Shown here: positions 1 to 9,836 of the stretch, piece by piece
Position numbering within the stretch: position 1 is the first letter of the stretch
Layout of the letters: each line of letters starts with the position of its first letter
DNA from: Triops longicaudatus
Lineage: Eukaryota; Arthropoda; Branchiopoda; Notostraca; Triopsidae
Assembly (NCBI GenBank): GCA_022885665.1
Contig: JAGQDJ010000182.1
Span: 1-64,000 of the forward strand
Direction: 5' to 3'
DNA length: 64,000 bases
Program-made: the position numbers and the translations under genes
Notes under the pieces: model-generated
The model's database searches: none
Told to the model about the DNA's origin: nothing
The model's input: the letters and a program-made list of their open reading frames with translations, nothing else

Positions 1-71
1 TTTTTTTTTTTACTCTCCGTGTTTAAGGCTTCGTCGAGGCAGTTTATCGCCTTGACACAGCTGGGTTGTGA

Positions 72-545
72 TATGTGTGCATTTTCGTTCCCAAGAAAGT
101 TTGCTCTATACATGTTATTACTTCTGGACACATTTTAACTTGATGTTGTTCGCTAGGAGTGAAATGGTTTCCTGTTGGGGCTACCGTACCTATTCTAATA
201 CCATAGAACTCGTTTTTTTAATTGAACGATGGCTGAAGCGGATTCCTCCTGAAGACAAGAAAACTAAAAACGTCGTATGGGCATCTCATTGAGGAAATTT
301 CGAACCGAACTTCCACTGAAAGCCAGATGACTTTTCTTATGATAAGGTGTGCTGTTTCGTTTCAACGAAAGTTTGTATTACATGTCATTAGATTTTGGGA
401 CAAATTTGAACTTCTTGCTGTTTTCTAGGAGAACATGCTTTTTCTGTTGGCTACCCGTCTTTCGGACGACTTAACAATTTGAATACACATTTCTCCTGCC
501 AGAAAACAAGGCGTTGTATGGGCATCTCAGTGAGAAAATTACGAA
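72..545. repeat. Diverged tandem duplication, two units
   Basis: Bases about 75-300 and 347-545 align end to end with substitutions and a shortening of about 30 bp in the second unit. The shared landmarks are GTGTGC near 75 and 347, GTTxxCTAGGAG in the middle, and GTATGGGCATCTCA at 275 and 516. The second unit does not keep the reading frame that is open in the first, so this is more likely non-coding than exonic. Confidence 0.6.
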
Positions 546-1444
546 CGTAACATCCGTTTTTGAGGAAGCCAGTGTGTGTTTTCCTCTTGTGCAGGCGAAC
601 TTCTGCCTGTTGTGACTTTTCTATGCTATATAAGCGGCCCTTTGGAAATATTTCCTTAGTTACTTTATCTAAGGTACTTTCTGAGGTACTTTTCAAGTGA
701 ATGTTGATAATTTTATAAACTCCCAATGAATTCAACTGTCTGCTTTGCTTAAACCAATGAGTTTTTCTTAGTACAGCCTTCATAATGCTTTCAATTCTTT
801 CAGATTAAATTTATTCGACTTTGTTCAAGCAGCAAGGAAAGCCTCCAGTTTGAAGCCTTCAATTTTAAAAGGATGGTCTTTACTAGCTCGGATCATCATA
901 ACTCAGCAATATGGCGAAGCGCTTGAAAAGCTAACTAGATGCTAGGAGGTCACCAGCTTGGGAGAAAATCGGCTCCATTTGGCAGCTCGTGTTGCCAATG
1001 CAATACAGTTCGCCGTTCAGGAAAAGAACGATCAGCTGTGACCGGCTAGTCTGGCATGTTATGAGCCGGAGAGCAGGAAGAGTGAAAGCCGACGGAGTTT
1101 TCTCCCGGTGTTTGTCCATAAGCGGGCGAGCAGGTGGATGAGAAAGGCCTCGGGGCTGTTTGACTGAATTGTTTTCTGTTTCTTCTTCCCACTGTAGGCC
1201 GTTTTTCCATGTACATACTCTCGACCAAAAGTGACCTGTTCTTCTTCAATGAAGTGACCTTGTTGGAATCTTGAGCGAAGCAAACCACAAATTAATTTAA
1301 TACTAGCTCCCATGCTCGTTCTTTACAGAATCAAGTGAGTTTTTTCGTCGGTGCTGACGACAGCAATTTCACGCCTACTCTTACTGTAGTAATTTACTAT
1401 TTACAAACGAAATAGAAAATTGTGTTTATTATAAAAAGGACGTC

Positions 1445-1450
1445 TTTATT
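1445..1450 (-). terminator. Poly(A) signal of the RR-1 cuticle gene
   Basis: AATAAA on the minus strand lies 36 nt after the stop codon. A second copy is at 1425-1430. Confidence 0.6.
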
Positions 1451-1485
1451 TGTCATTTGGATATTTGTACAATTCATAAAAAATC

Positions 1486-2630
1486 TTAATAGACACGCGT
1501 GTTGGTCGGCTTGGCGGGCGCTGGAGCACGTGGCGCAGCTTGTGCGTGATATTTAGGAGCGTAGTACTTATGTACCTTAGGTACCTTAAGAGCCTTTGGA
1601 GTGGTAGGAGCCGCTGTAGTTGGTACCTCGTATTTCGGAGTTTCTACTTTGGGAACAACAGGAGTCCCTGGTGCCTCGTATTTAAGAGTAACTTTTTCAG
1701 TCTTCGGCACATCGTAGCTTGGAGTAGCAGAAGCCATTGGAACAGGTACAGCAGGCACTTCGACTTTGGGAGCTAAGTACTTGGGAGTTTCGACTTTCGA
1801 AGCTTCGTATTTTGGTTTGTCGACTTTAGGTCCTTCAACTTTGGGAGCTACGTATTTGGGCGTTTCGATTTTGGGAGCTAAGTATTTCGGAGTTTCGATC
1901 TTAGGAACTTCGTGTTTTGGTTTCTCGAATTTCAGAGTCTTGGACTTGCGAGCAGCGTACACCGGAGCATCAGCGTACATCTGTTCGGCAGCGTCGTATT
2001 TTGGAGCTTCAGGCTTAGGAGCAGCAGGAGCATTTCCGTACAATTGTTGAGGGGTGAGTTTAGGAAGAGAGGGCAACATGGCGGCAATTGCGGCTGGTAC
2101 AGGAGGTGGAGTCGGGAGGTGGCTACCAGTGACACGGTATCCGTTCTCGTCAGCGATCCAGCTCATTTGGATCTTTTGGCCGTCAGGCGTGATCCACGAG
2201 GATGATCCTTGAGCAACGCTACCAGCATCTTTACCAATTTGCTTCTGGTACAAGCTTTCGTCTCTCGTAATTTGGTCCGAACTGGTGTAACTGTTAATTT
2301 AATAAAGAAAAATAAATAAAAAATATTTAAATAAATCAAGTATTAAAAAGCATTAAATAAATAATAAAAAGTATGATAACTAATTATAAACAGAAAAGAA
2401 TTAAATAAATATAGAAAGATTTTTGAAAATTATTGTTTGGTGACGTACCTGAAACTTGAGCTTCCGTCCAAATTGCGAATGTCATCCTGCTTCACGATGG
2501 TAGGGTACTTTGGTTCTTCGTGAACGTATTTGGACTCTTCGTTGACGTACTTGTGTTCTTCGTTGTAACCGTAAGGAATGGCTCCAGCGGCTGCAACAGC
2601 TACTAACGCGGCGAGGATGAAGAACTTCAT
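1486..2630 (-). CDS. RR-1-type cuticle protein with Pro/Lys repeat tail
   Basis: Exons are complement(2449..2630) and complement(1486..2290), joined by a GT-AG intron, giving 328 aa. Residues 1-15 (MKFFILAALVAVAAA) are a signal peptide. The chitin-binding Rebers-Riddiford domain spans the splice: SSSFSYTSSD leads into SWITPDGQKIQMSWIADENGY, and the flank GSHLPTPPPVPAAI is typical of RR-1 proteins of soft cuticle. The C-terminal two thirds is a degenerate array of about 8-11 residues built on PKxExPKY (PKIETPKYLAPK and variants), which is disordered and probably helps cross-linking or elasticity. The protein is secreted into cuticle and binds chitin. It is the first of four cuticle genes in a row on this strand. 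The start is the only ATG giving a signal peptide. Confidence 0.9.
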
Positions 2631-2705
2631 TGTTGGCTCGTTGCCAGAAAGTGTTTCTTGTGGAAAAGCTAGTGGAGTTCTGATTTTTCGCTGGCATTAC
2701 GGTGC

Positions 2706-2712
2706 TTTTATA
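2706..2712 (-). promoter_or_regulatory. TATA box of the RR-1 cuticle gene
   Basis: ATATAAAAG on the minus strand lies about 80 bp upstream of the start codon. Strong TATA boxes are shared by all four cuticle genes here. Confidence 0.6.
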
Positions 2713-3596
2713 TGTAAATCTATCAGTTTGTTTTCACTTTCTTGGGGGGGTTGTGACCTTGTTTCGTGCCAGAGAAGATCAAGGTCAGTATGCAGGCTAC
2801 ATGTTTGTCTCGTATAGCGGTCGGTGCGTGCAGGGACTCAAGGTCATGGACGACGTGGTTTGCTCTTTCGCGTGTTACCACGGTTAACGTGTGGTCGAGC
2901 TTTGCATATTGTCGTAGTCAATTATAATGGGGAAGAAATGATCAACCTCAAATGTCCAAAATAATTACGTACGAAAACCCCTCACGAACCAAAATCCTGA
3001 GTACGGTCCTGGTCATAACTGTTTCTGTCTCATATCAGTTTGCATAGTTCGTTTTCTTCTTTTTTTTTAAATTAAGTGTGACCTGATTAAGGCTGAATTG
3101 ATTTCGTGGTACCGTTACAAATATTTTAAGGCCAGTGTATGTCGCTCTTATCGGCGAAAAACGTAGGAACGTTTCGTGAGCGATTTCTTGGAGAGGATTT
3201 TATATCTTTCAAAGCATTTGTGATAGTAAAGTTATGCTATATACTGTAAATGATATACAAGTGATTTTTTTTTATTTCTTGCGGTTCGGGAAATGTTTCC
3301 GCTTTTAATAAGAGAGAATCCAAGTTCGGCCGATTACGCATCACTTAAATAGAAAAAATAGAAAAAAAAATAAAAAATGTTTTCAAAACGGTGCTCAACA
3401 CTGTTATGAACGAAGAATTGCAAAAAATTATGTACACTATTGCCGGAATTGTGAATTTAATTGACTAACGCAGGATTACGCGTTATCAATTGACTTATGT
3501 CACAAGAAAGAGGACTCCATTTCATAATTTACTGTCAATTTTCTATATTTATAGAAATAAATATATCTCCATCACATTCACACGCATCGAAAATTC
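2713..3596. other. Intergenic region between RR-1 and first RR-2 gene
   Basis: AT-rich, with A and T runs. It holds the upstream control region of the RR-1 gene and the 3' flank of the next cuticle gene, including the palindrome at 3540-3557 (TTTCTATA-TT-TATAGAAA). No gene was seen. Confidence 0.5.
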
Positions 3597-4324
3597 CTAG
3601 TATTTAGCGGGGGCGGGGTAGGCAGGGGTGGGGTAGGCAGGGGTCGGGTAGGTAGTGGCGGGGTAAGCAGCGGGCTTGTAGGCGGGGGCAGCATAAGTGG
3701 CGGGCTTGTAGGCAGGTTTGTATTCAGCGGCATATCTGTAGAAAAACGAAGGGAATTAAATTTAGCTTTTTTTGTTTTCAAAGACGAGGAATTTGAAAGA
3801 AGCTATAAGGCTAACGTACCCGTCGTACTTAACGTCAGCAACGTAGCCGTAGCCTTCATCCTTGTAGGTGACGGTCTGAGTGCGACCATCGGGCAAGAGG
3901 ACCTTGTAGCTGCCGGACACTACCTTAGCGTCGCTGCTCTCGGAGTGAGAGTAGTGGTTGTAAGAAGGTTGGTCATCGACGGCGTAGGAGAAGCTGTAGG
4001 GCTGGGCAGCCTAAAATGTACATTGAAAACAGTGTTAGTTGCTTTTGCACTCTTTCATTGTAGTTAATCTTTCATTGTAGTTTTTTTTCGATTTTTGTGT
4101 GATTTTTTATGATTTTTTAAAAGTTCCATTATTTTGAAAGTACGATATAGGGATAGCTTACGTATTCGTAAGTCTTAGCGGGGTAAGCGGGCTGATAAGC
4201 AGGCTTGGGGTAGACTTCGACGGCGGCAGCCGCGGCGACCAAAGCAGCGAGGATGAGGAACTAGAGAAAAATCACTTTAGTATTGTTCTATTTTAGTCAA
4301 ATTGACAAAATGTCTTACTTTCAT
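3597..4324 (-). CDS. RR-2-type cuticle protein, copy 1
   Basis: Exons are complement(4319..4324), (4162..4260), (3820..4010) and (3597..3735), giving 144 aa. The first coding exon holds only Met-Lys. Exon 2 supplies the rest of the signal peptide (MK|FLILAALVAAAAA) and the mature N-terminus. Exon 3 carries the whole RR-2 chitin-binding domain (AAQPYSFSYAVDDQPSYNHY to GYGYVADVKYDG, residues about 36-98). Exon 4 codes a Tyr/Pro/Ala tail of YKPA and AYP repeats ending PAPAKY. It is a structural, chitin-binding component of hard cuticle. Intron phases 0, 0 and 2 are identical in the two downstream copies. The very short first exon followed by a signal-peptide exon is usual for arthropod cuticle genes. 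Confidence 0.93.
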
Positions 4325-4389
4325 GTTGGAGAAGTGGATTGATATTCAGCTGGCGATGAACTGATGCTCTCTCTAGCTCTCGGTTCGCG

Positions 4390-4396
4390 TTTTATA
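4390..4396 (-). promoter_or_regulatory. TATA box, RR-2 copy 1
   Basis: TATAAAA on the minus strand, 66 bp upstream of the start codon. The same position holds in copies 2 and 3. Confidence 0.65.
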
Positions 4397-4445
4397 CAGA
4401 TTCGAAAGTTACCATGAGAATGTGCTGTGGTAACAATGAAAAATG

Positions 4446-4496
4446 AAGCAAGTAACAGAGGCGCTGCCCTTGCCTTAGGCCACGTTGGATGAGAAC
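4446..4496 (-). promoter_or_regulatory. Conserved upstream block, RR-2 copy 1
   Basis: A block of about 50 bp that is nearly identical in front of all three RR-2 genes, 50-75 bp beyond the TATA box. On the coding strand it contains CCTAAGGCAAGGGCAGCGCC, which resembles nuclear-receptor half sites. Its function is inferred from conservation only. Confidence 0.4.
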
Positions 4497-5649
4497 GTCA
4501 AATAAAAAGTAGAGTATAGAGTCTGGTATCCCGTTAGGATAACAAAGAATGCGATTTTTTTCGTCTGTTTGAGTGGCTTACGTGTTGGACACGGGAATTA
4601 ATAAGTCAGATGGCGGGGCGTTAGCACAGGCCACCAAGGACGGAATATAGAGCAAGCGTGAAGGACGTAGCTTTTACTTTCTATGGGGAACAGACTCTGT
4701 TTCTTCGACTGTGCTTGGCATGGAAGTAAATTCTGCGATATATTAAAATTAAATTCGGCGGTATCCATTGTATAATATTAATATCTTAACTTGCTCTTGC
4801 TTTTGCACTTACTTTGTCGCTAAAACTTAGCTTGCTTGTATTTGTTGCTCAGAAATTATATTAAAATGTGAATTATAAGTAACAAAGTAATTCGTAAAGG
4901 AAACGCACGCTTAGTTTTACCGAAACATGAATAAGCATGAGTTTCGTGTGTTAAATATAAAACCACAGTAAACAACCGCACTAATAGGTGGCGCTATGAC
5001 AAGTTTTGTCATCGTGAAAACAAAAGCGAGATCCGTCGGGAGCCGTTTGTTCTGTAGAGAAATACTTCACGTTTTAAGTGACAATCGTACATTTATCATC
5101 AGCATAATCGGTTCCTCAGAAATTTCGCACGTTTCGTTTCAAACTTATCTGTGCATGGAATAGATACTTGAAACCACAAGAGTCAAAATAAACACAAAAT
5201 TGTCAGAAATAGCGCCAGTTTTGTCTCGTCAAAATATTGGATGTCGAATAAAGAAATTATCATCATCGTCAGGATAAAAGCCCAATAGATTACGTGCTTG
5301 CTTAGCAATGACCGTGCTTTTATGAATTAAAACATTAATCTGATTAATGATTCTTCCAGATTTTAAAAAAATTGAATTTGTGTGTGGCCTTTTTTAACTT
5401 GTACATATAGTAAACTTTCGTATAATGCTTGAAAAGTAAATTCGCTTCTGAGTTAGAAATTAAGCTATAATGACTAAAGTTGTGTGAGAAAGGTAATGCT
5501 TTCACATTTCGCACGAACACGAGGCTAAACTTGAGTGTCTGGACTCGTTAATCATGAATAAATCAATACCAAAACTTGCAGACCAATTTCTATATTTACA
5601 GAAATAAATATCTCTCCATTACACTCATATTGATCATTGTCGAAAATTC
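4497..5649. other. Spacer between RR-2 copies 1 and 2
   Basis: To about 4700 the sequence is still homologous to the equivalent region upstream of copy 2, so it belongs to the duplicated unit. From there to about 5580 it is AT-rich unique sequence without a supportable gene. The string AGGTGGCGC near 4986 resembles the insect CTCF core, but a single short match is weak evidence. Confidence 0.5.
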
Positions 5650-6353
5650 TTAGTATTTAGCGGGGGCAGGGTAGGCGGGGGTGGTGTAGGCAGGGGTGGG
5701 GTAAGCAGCGGGCTTGTATGCGGGGGCAGCATAGGTGGCGGGCTTGTAGGCGGGTTTGTATTCAGCGGCATATCTGTGGCAAAACGAAGGAAGTTAAATT
5801 TAGCTTTTTTTGTTTCAAAGATGAGGAATTTGAAAGCCATTATAAGGCTAACGTACCCGTCGTATTTGACATCAGCAACGTAGCCGTAGCCTTCATCCTT
5901 GTAGGTGACGGTCTGAGTGCGACCATCGGGCAAGAGAACCTTGTAGCTGCCGGACACTACCTTAGCATCGCTGCTCTCGGAGTGAGAGTAGTGGTTGTAA
6001 GAAGGTTGGTCATCGACGGCGTAGGAGAAGCTGTAGGGCTGGGCAGCCTAAAATGTACATTGAAAACAGTGTTAGTTGCGTTTGCACTCTTTCACTGTAG
6101 TTCATTTCCCGTTTTTTTTCGATTTTTGTTTGATTTCTTATAATTTCTCAAAAGTTCAATTTCTTTGAAAGTTAAGCTAGGATAACTTACGTATTCATAA
6201 GTCTTGGCGGGGTAAGCGGGCTGATAAGCAGGCTTGGGGTAAACTTCGACGGCGGCAGCCGCGGCGACCAAAGCAGCGAGGATGAGGAACTAGAGAAAAA
6301 CCACATTAGGATTGTTCTATTTTAGTCAAATTGACAAAATGTCTTACTTTCAT
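5650..6353 (-). CDS. RR-2-type cuticle protein, copy 2
   Basis: Exons are complement(6348..6353), (6191..6289), (5857..6047) and (5650..5773), giving 139 aa. Exons 1-3 have exactly the lengths of copy 1, and the RR-2 domain is identical or almost so. Exon 4 is 15 bp shorter because the Tyr/Pro/Ala tail has one fewer short repeat, and it ends AYPAPAKY. Introns are also highly similar to those of copies 1 and 3, indicating recent duplication or gene conversion. The role is the same as copy 1: a secreted chitin-binding cuticle component. Confidence 0.93.
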
Positions 6354-6418
6354 GTTGGAGAAGTGGATTGGTTTTCAGCTGGTGATGAACTGATACTTTT
6401 ACTTACACATGTTTCGCG

Positions 6419-6425
6419 TTTTATA
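6419..6425 (-). promoter_or_regulatory. TATA box, RR-2 copy 2
   Basis: TATAAAA on the minus strand, 66 bp upstream of the start codon. Confidence 0.65.
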
Positions 6426-6494
6426 CTAGTTCGAAAATGGGTATGTGAAGGTGCCGCTTTGATGCTTGTAATGCAGTAGCCAATAGTTGCAATG

Positions 6495-6544
6495 AAGCGA
6501 GTAACGAAGGCGCAGCCCTTGCTTTAGGCCACATTGGATGAGAA
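6495..6544 (-). promoter_or_regulatory. Conserved upstream block, RR-2 copy 2
   Basis: Counterpart of the block at 4446-4496, with a handful of substitutions (for example CAGCCCTTGCTTTAGGCCAC on the plus strand). Confidence 0.4.
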
Positions 6545-7724
6545 AAAAAAGGAACTTACGGACAGCGGTATCTCGTTACATTAAAACGAAAGTGATTTCT
6601 TTTTCTTCTTGCAGGTCAGTGTGTCAGTGGTGGGAATTGAGAGGGCGTGACATAATAGGTAGACATACAATGACGGAATGTAGAGCAATGTGAAGGACGA
6701 AGGCTTTTACTTTCTTGGCCGTAGAAGAATGTGGTTACGCTTGATCAGGCGGCTCAATGAATTTTAAATTCAGTATATTAAATTGAAGCGTTTAATAGAT
6801 AAACTTGAAATTTTTATTAAACTGAAAAAAAAAAACGGTAAAGAGTGCTCAAATTCTTATGGTGCGACTCTACACTGATCTGTCGGCTTGTCGGAACACG
6901 CACACTTTTGCCTCCTGATGTTACTGTTTGTACTAAAGTGAAAAAATAAGTTTTATTACCACGTACGGTGTGTAATACATGCAAACGAGACATAAATTCG
7001 CGAACGTTGAATGTGGCAAATTTAACTACAATACATGTAAAACCGCAATTATTCGAGTCTATTCGAGCGCAGAGAGAGAAATTAGCGTAAAGCAGTAAGG
7101 AACATAGCTCTTATTTGTAGAACTAAATTATAGAACTATATTTCAGAACTACCTGTTGAGTTCTCGAAGTCATAAAGTAATTTAAAGTGAGTTTATTCCA
7201 AGTCAAGTTTATTTCATAATTGCCTTTCTTTACTTTAGTAATGGAAAGCAAGTAGTCATTTCTTCGAGGAACAAACTTAGTCACGAACGTGCTGTTCATT
7301 TTGCCGTAGTGAATTTTTTATGTATTCTTTTTATTAAATTTTCGCGTGCGCCATCTCATTTGAATGAAAAAATGGTAAAGTTTGTTCTACCTTCACTTTT
7401 TGATTCCCTGAATTATTCACGTACGTCATTGGCGAGCTCAACCAAGTGGGAATCACAATTTTTATATTGTTGTCAGCTTTTACCACAATTTCAAGTGTTT
7501 CGTAAAGTCGAAGCATCCAGACTGAAAACTGTTTCACGCTCAAAAGCAGAACATCGATTCCTTTTCTTCTCTTTCTTCAATATCGTAGCTCTATTCACTA
7601 CCCAATTCAAAGATTATTCCCGATATGAACGCAAAACGCGATGTTTAAATTTGCAGTCAAATTTCTGTATTTATAGAAATAAATATCTCTCCGTTACATT
7701 CACACTCATCATTGTCGAAAACTC
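6545..7724. other. Spacer between RR-2 copies 2 and 3
   Basis: Duplicated upstream sequence continues to about 6730. The rest is AT-rich and unique. Opposed open frames at 7309-7728 (plus) and 7334-7543 (minus) have no recognisable content and are probably chance. Confidence 0.5.
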
Positions 7725-8447
7725 TTAGTATTTAGCGGGGGCGGGGTAGGCAGGGGTGGGGTAAGCAGCGGGCTTGTAGGCGGGGGCAGCATAGGTGGCG
7801 GGCTTGTAGGCGGGGGCAGCATAGGTGGCGGGCTTGTAGGCAGGTTTGTATTCAGCGGCATATCTGTGGTAAAACGAAGGAATTTAAATTTAGCTTTTTT
7901 TGTTTCCAAGATGAGGAATTTGAAAGAAGTTATAAGGCTAACGTACCCGTCGTACTTAACGTCAGCAACGTAGCCGTAGCCTTCATCCTTGTAAGTGACG
8001 GTCTGAGTGCGACCATCGGGCAAGAGGACCTTGTAGCTGCCGGACACTACCTTAGCATCGCTGCTCTCGGCGTGAGAGTAGTGGTTGTAAGAAGGTTGGT
8101 CATCGACGGCGTAGGAGAAGCTGTAGGGCTGGGCAGCCTAAAATGTACAATGAAAACAGTGTTAGTTGCTTTTGCACTCTTTTATTGTTGTTAATATCTG
8201 CTTATTTTTTTTTCGATTTTTGTTTGATTTCTTATGATTTTTAAAAGTTCCATTATTTTGAAAATACGAAACAGGAATAACTTACGTATTCGTAAGTCTT
8301 GGCGGGGTAAGCGGGCTGATAAGCAGGCTTGGGGTAGACTTCGACGGCAGCAGCCGCGGCGACCAAAGCAGCGAGGATGAGGAACTAGAGAAATTCACAT
8401 TAGGATTGTTCTCTTTTAGTCAAATTGACAAAATGTCTTACTTTCAT
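7725..8447 (-). CDS. RR-2-type cuticle protein, copy 3
   Basis: Exons are complement(8442..8447), (8286..8384), (7947..8137) and (7725..7863), giving 144 aa. Exon lengths match copy 1, although the tail repeats differ. A perfect 30-bp tandem duplication (7771-7800 and 7801-7830) adds one extra KPATYAAPAY unit to the Tyr/Pro/Ala tail, compensating in length for lost AYP units. The RR-2 domain is the same as in copies 1 and 2. This is the last of the four clustered cuticle genes. The neighbour on the other side is a plus-strand relic. Confidence 0.93.
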
Positions 8448-8512
8448 GTTGGAGAAGTGGATTGGTATTCAGCTGGCGATGAACTGATGCTCTCACCTAC
8501 TTCTGATATCAG

Positions 8513-8519
8513 TTTTATA
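8513..8519 (-). promoter_or_regulatory. TATA box, RR-2 copy 3
   Basis: TATAAAA on the minus strand, 66 bp upstream of the start codon. Confidence 0.65.
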
Positions 8520-8574
8520 CTAGTTTGAAAGTTAGCTCGTGAAGGTTACGTGGTAACGTTTGTGGTACAGTAAG

Positions 8575-8624
8575 CTGCAAGTAACAGAGGCGCTGCCCTT
8601 GCTTTAGGCACGTTGGAAGAGAAT
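8575..8624 (-). promoter_or_regulatory. Conserved upstream block, RR-2 copy 3
   Basis: Third copy of the block found at 4446-4496. It retains AACAGAGGCGCTGCCCTTGC on the plus strand. Confidence 0.4.
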
Positions 8625-8969
8625 AGATGAAAGAAAAGTAGAGTATATGGAGCGCTAACCGGTATCCCGTTAGGAGAAAATGAAAGTGATTTTTTTCTTT
8701 CGCTGAGTGACTGTGTTAATCAATGGAATTGGTAACTGGGAGGGTGTGATCTAACTTCGGTTTAGTTAAGAAAAATTTCGTTGCGCCTTCTCTTAATATG
8801 CACCGTATGGTTAAAATGCAAGTTTATCCATACATAAGTTTCGAGTTTAAAAACAAATTTCCAGGACCAAGCCATGTGACTGACGTGAGTCGATGCAGTA
8901 ACGTATTCATTGCAGATAATTTATATCTATTTTTCTTTCTGTTTTTTATTCTACTATTAAGTTTTCCTC

Positions 8970-9127
8970 CTATTCTTTTACAATGGCATAAGTCCTGTAC
9001 CCTGTTGCCCGATGGAGATACAACAGAATCGATTCCGATCTTTGGTAGATGTTACGGCCGCAAGACTTACCTCGTTCTACGCAACGTTTATTATCCTAAC
9101 CTTCGCTATGGGAAGAAACGAGTGTAA
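8970..9127 (+). pseudogene. Relic last exon of a PAN-like family gene
   Basis: The open frame here ends in CTLLPDGDTTESIPIFGRCYGRKTYLVLRN (given as two overlapping landmarks: CTLLPDGDTTESIP and IPIFGRCYGRKTYLVLRN). This matches the start of the last exon of the intact gene at 19522-20514 (TMWPKG...IPIFGRCFQACTYLLFRI). The match stops after about 45 residues at a premature stop (GKKRV*). The splice acceptor that precedes this exon in the intact gene has become ACAA, and no partner exons are found nearby. It is read as a decayed extra copy of the cluster at 13.3-20.5 kb, lying 10 kb away from its closest relative. Confidence 0.6.
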
Positions 9128-9836
9128 TCTTGTGTTGTGTGAATTAGACTAAGTGCTTTCACCGTGTGTGCCTTTGCGTACTACCCTTATAAGCAATTAA
9201 GTTCTGTAAATTGAAGACGCACTCTGTAAAATGCTGCATAAAATAGATTGAATTAATAAGGCATAGCAATGAATCTTGCCGCAAGATTGATATTTAATTC
9301 GAGTTAATCTGACTTTTTGATGTAACTACGGATTCGTGTTTTACGTACTTGTTTTTTTATTACGTGTTTAAAAATTAAGTTATTAAAGTTATTAAGCTAT
9401 TAAGCTTAACTTATAAAAAAAAATAATTTAAAATAAAATAACATTCAAATTACCAAGCTACCGAAAGTCATTTGATTACAGGTTTAAAAGCTCTATTGGT
9501 ACGTGAAAAAATGTTCGTTTGCTTCAGACATACATTTTCCGTGTTTGTGGTGTTCCGCAAAGGGATATCAGGACAGAGCTTAACATGTACATGAAAAATA
9601 GGTTGTCTTTTTACAAAACGTAAAAGATAATAATAATCAGGAATCGAAATGGAAACCCTTGATTTTTGTCTTGGCTGAGGGTTAGGACCTGAAGGAAACA
9701 GGTTGTGGCAGCGATAATACTATCAAATCAAGAAACCCAGGACGTCCGGCAAAGTCGTCAACAGTTAGGATGAACCAAGCAAAAAAAGTACGAAAAAGTC
9801 TTTTTTGCCCAATCTAGCCTTGACAGGCGTGACACA
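9128..9836. other. Intergenic, AT-rich
   Basis: No gene or element recognised. It probably contains the promoter of the CCP receptor that starts at 9837, but no clear TATA box was seen. Confidence 0.5.

Larger units (their letters stand above)
1..1485. other. Non-coding flank
   Basis: No gene could be supported here. Several overlapping open frames of 60-110 codons exist on both strands, including two overlapping minus-strand frames at 1046-1313, but none shows a domain, signal peptide or consistent splice context. A good plus-strand splice acceptor (a pyrimidine tract followed by CACTGTAG) ends near 1197, so an exon of an unseen plus-strand gene is possible. The left part holds a diverged tandem duplication, listed separately. 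Confidence 0.5.

Noticed and set aside
1540..2205. Overlapping plus-strand frames with repeated SILGAKYFG-type motifs
   Set aside because: Antisense of the PKxExPKY repeats of the RR-1 cuticle gene.
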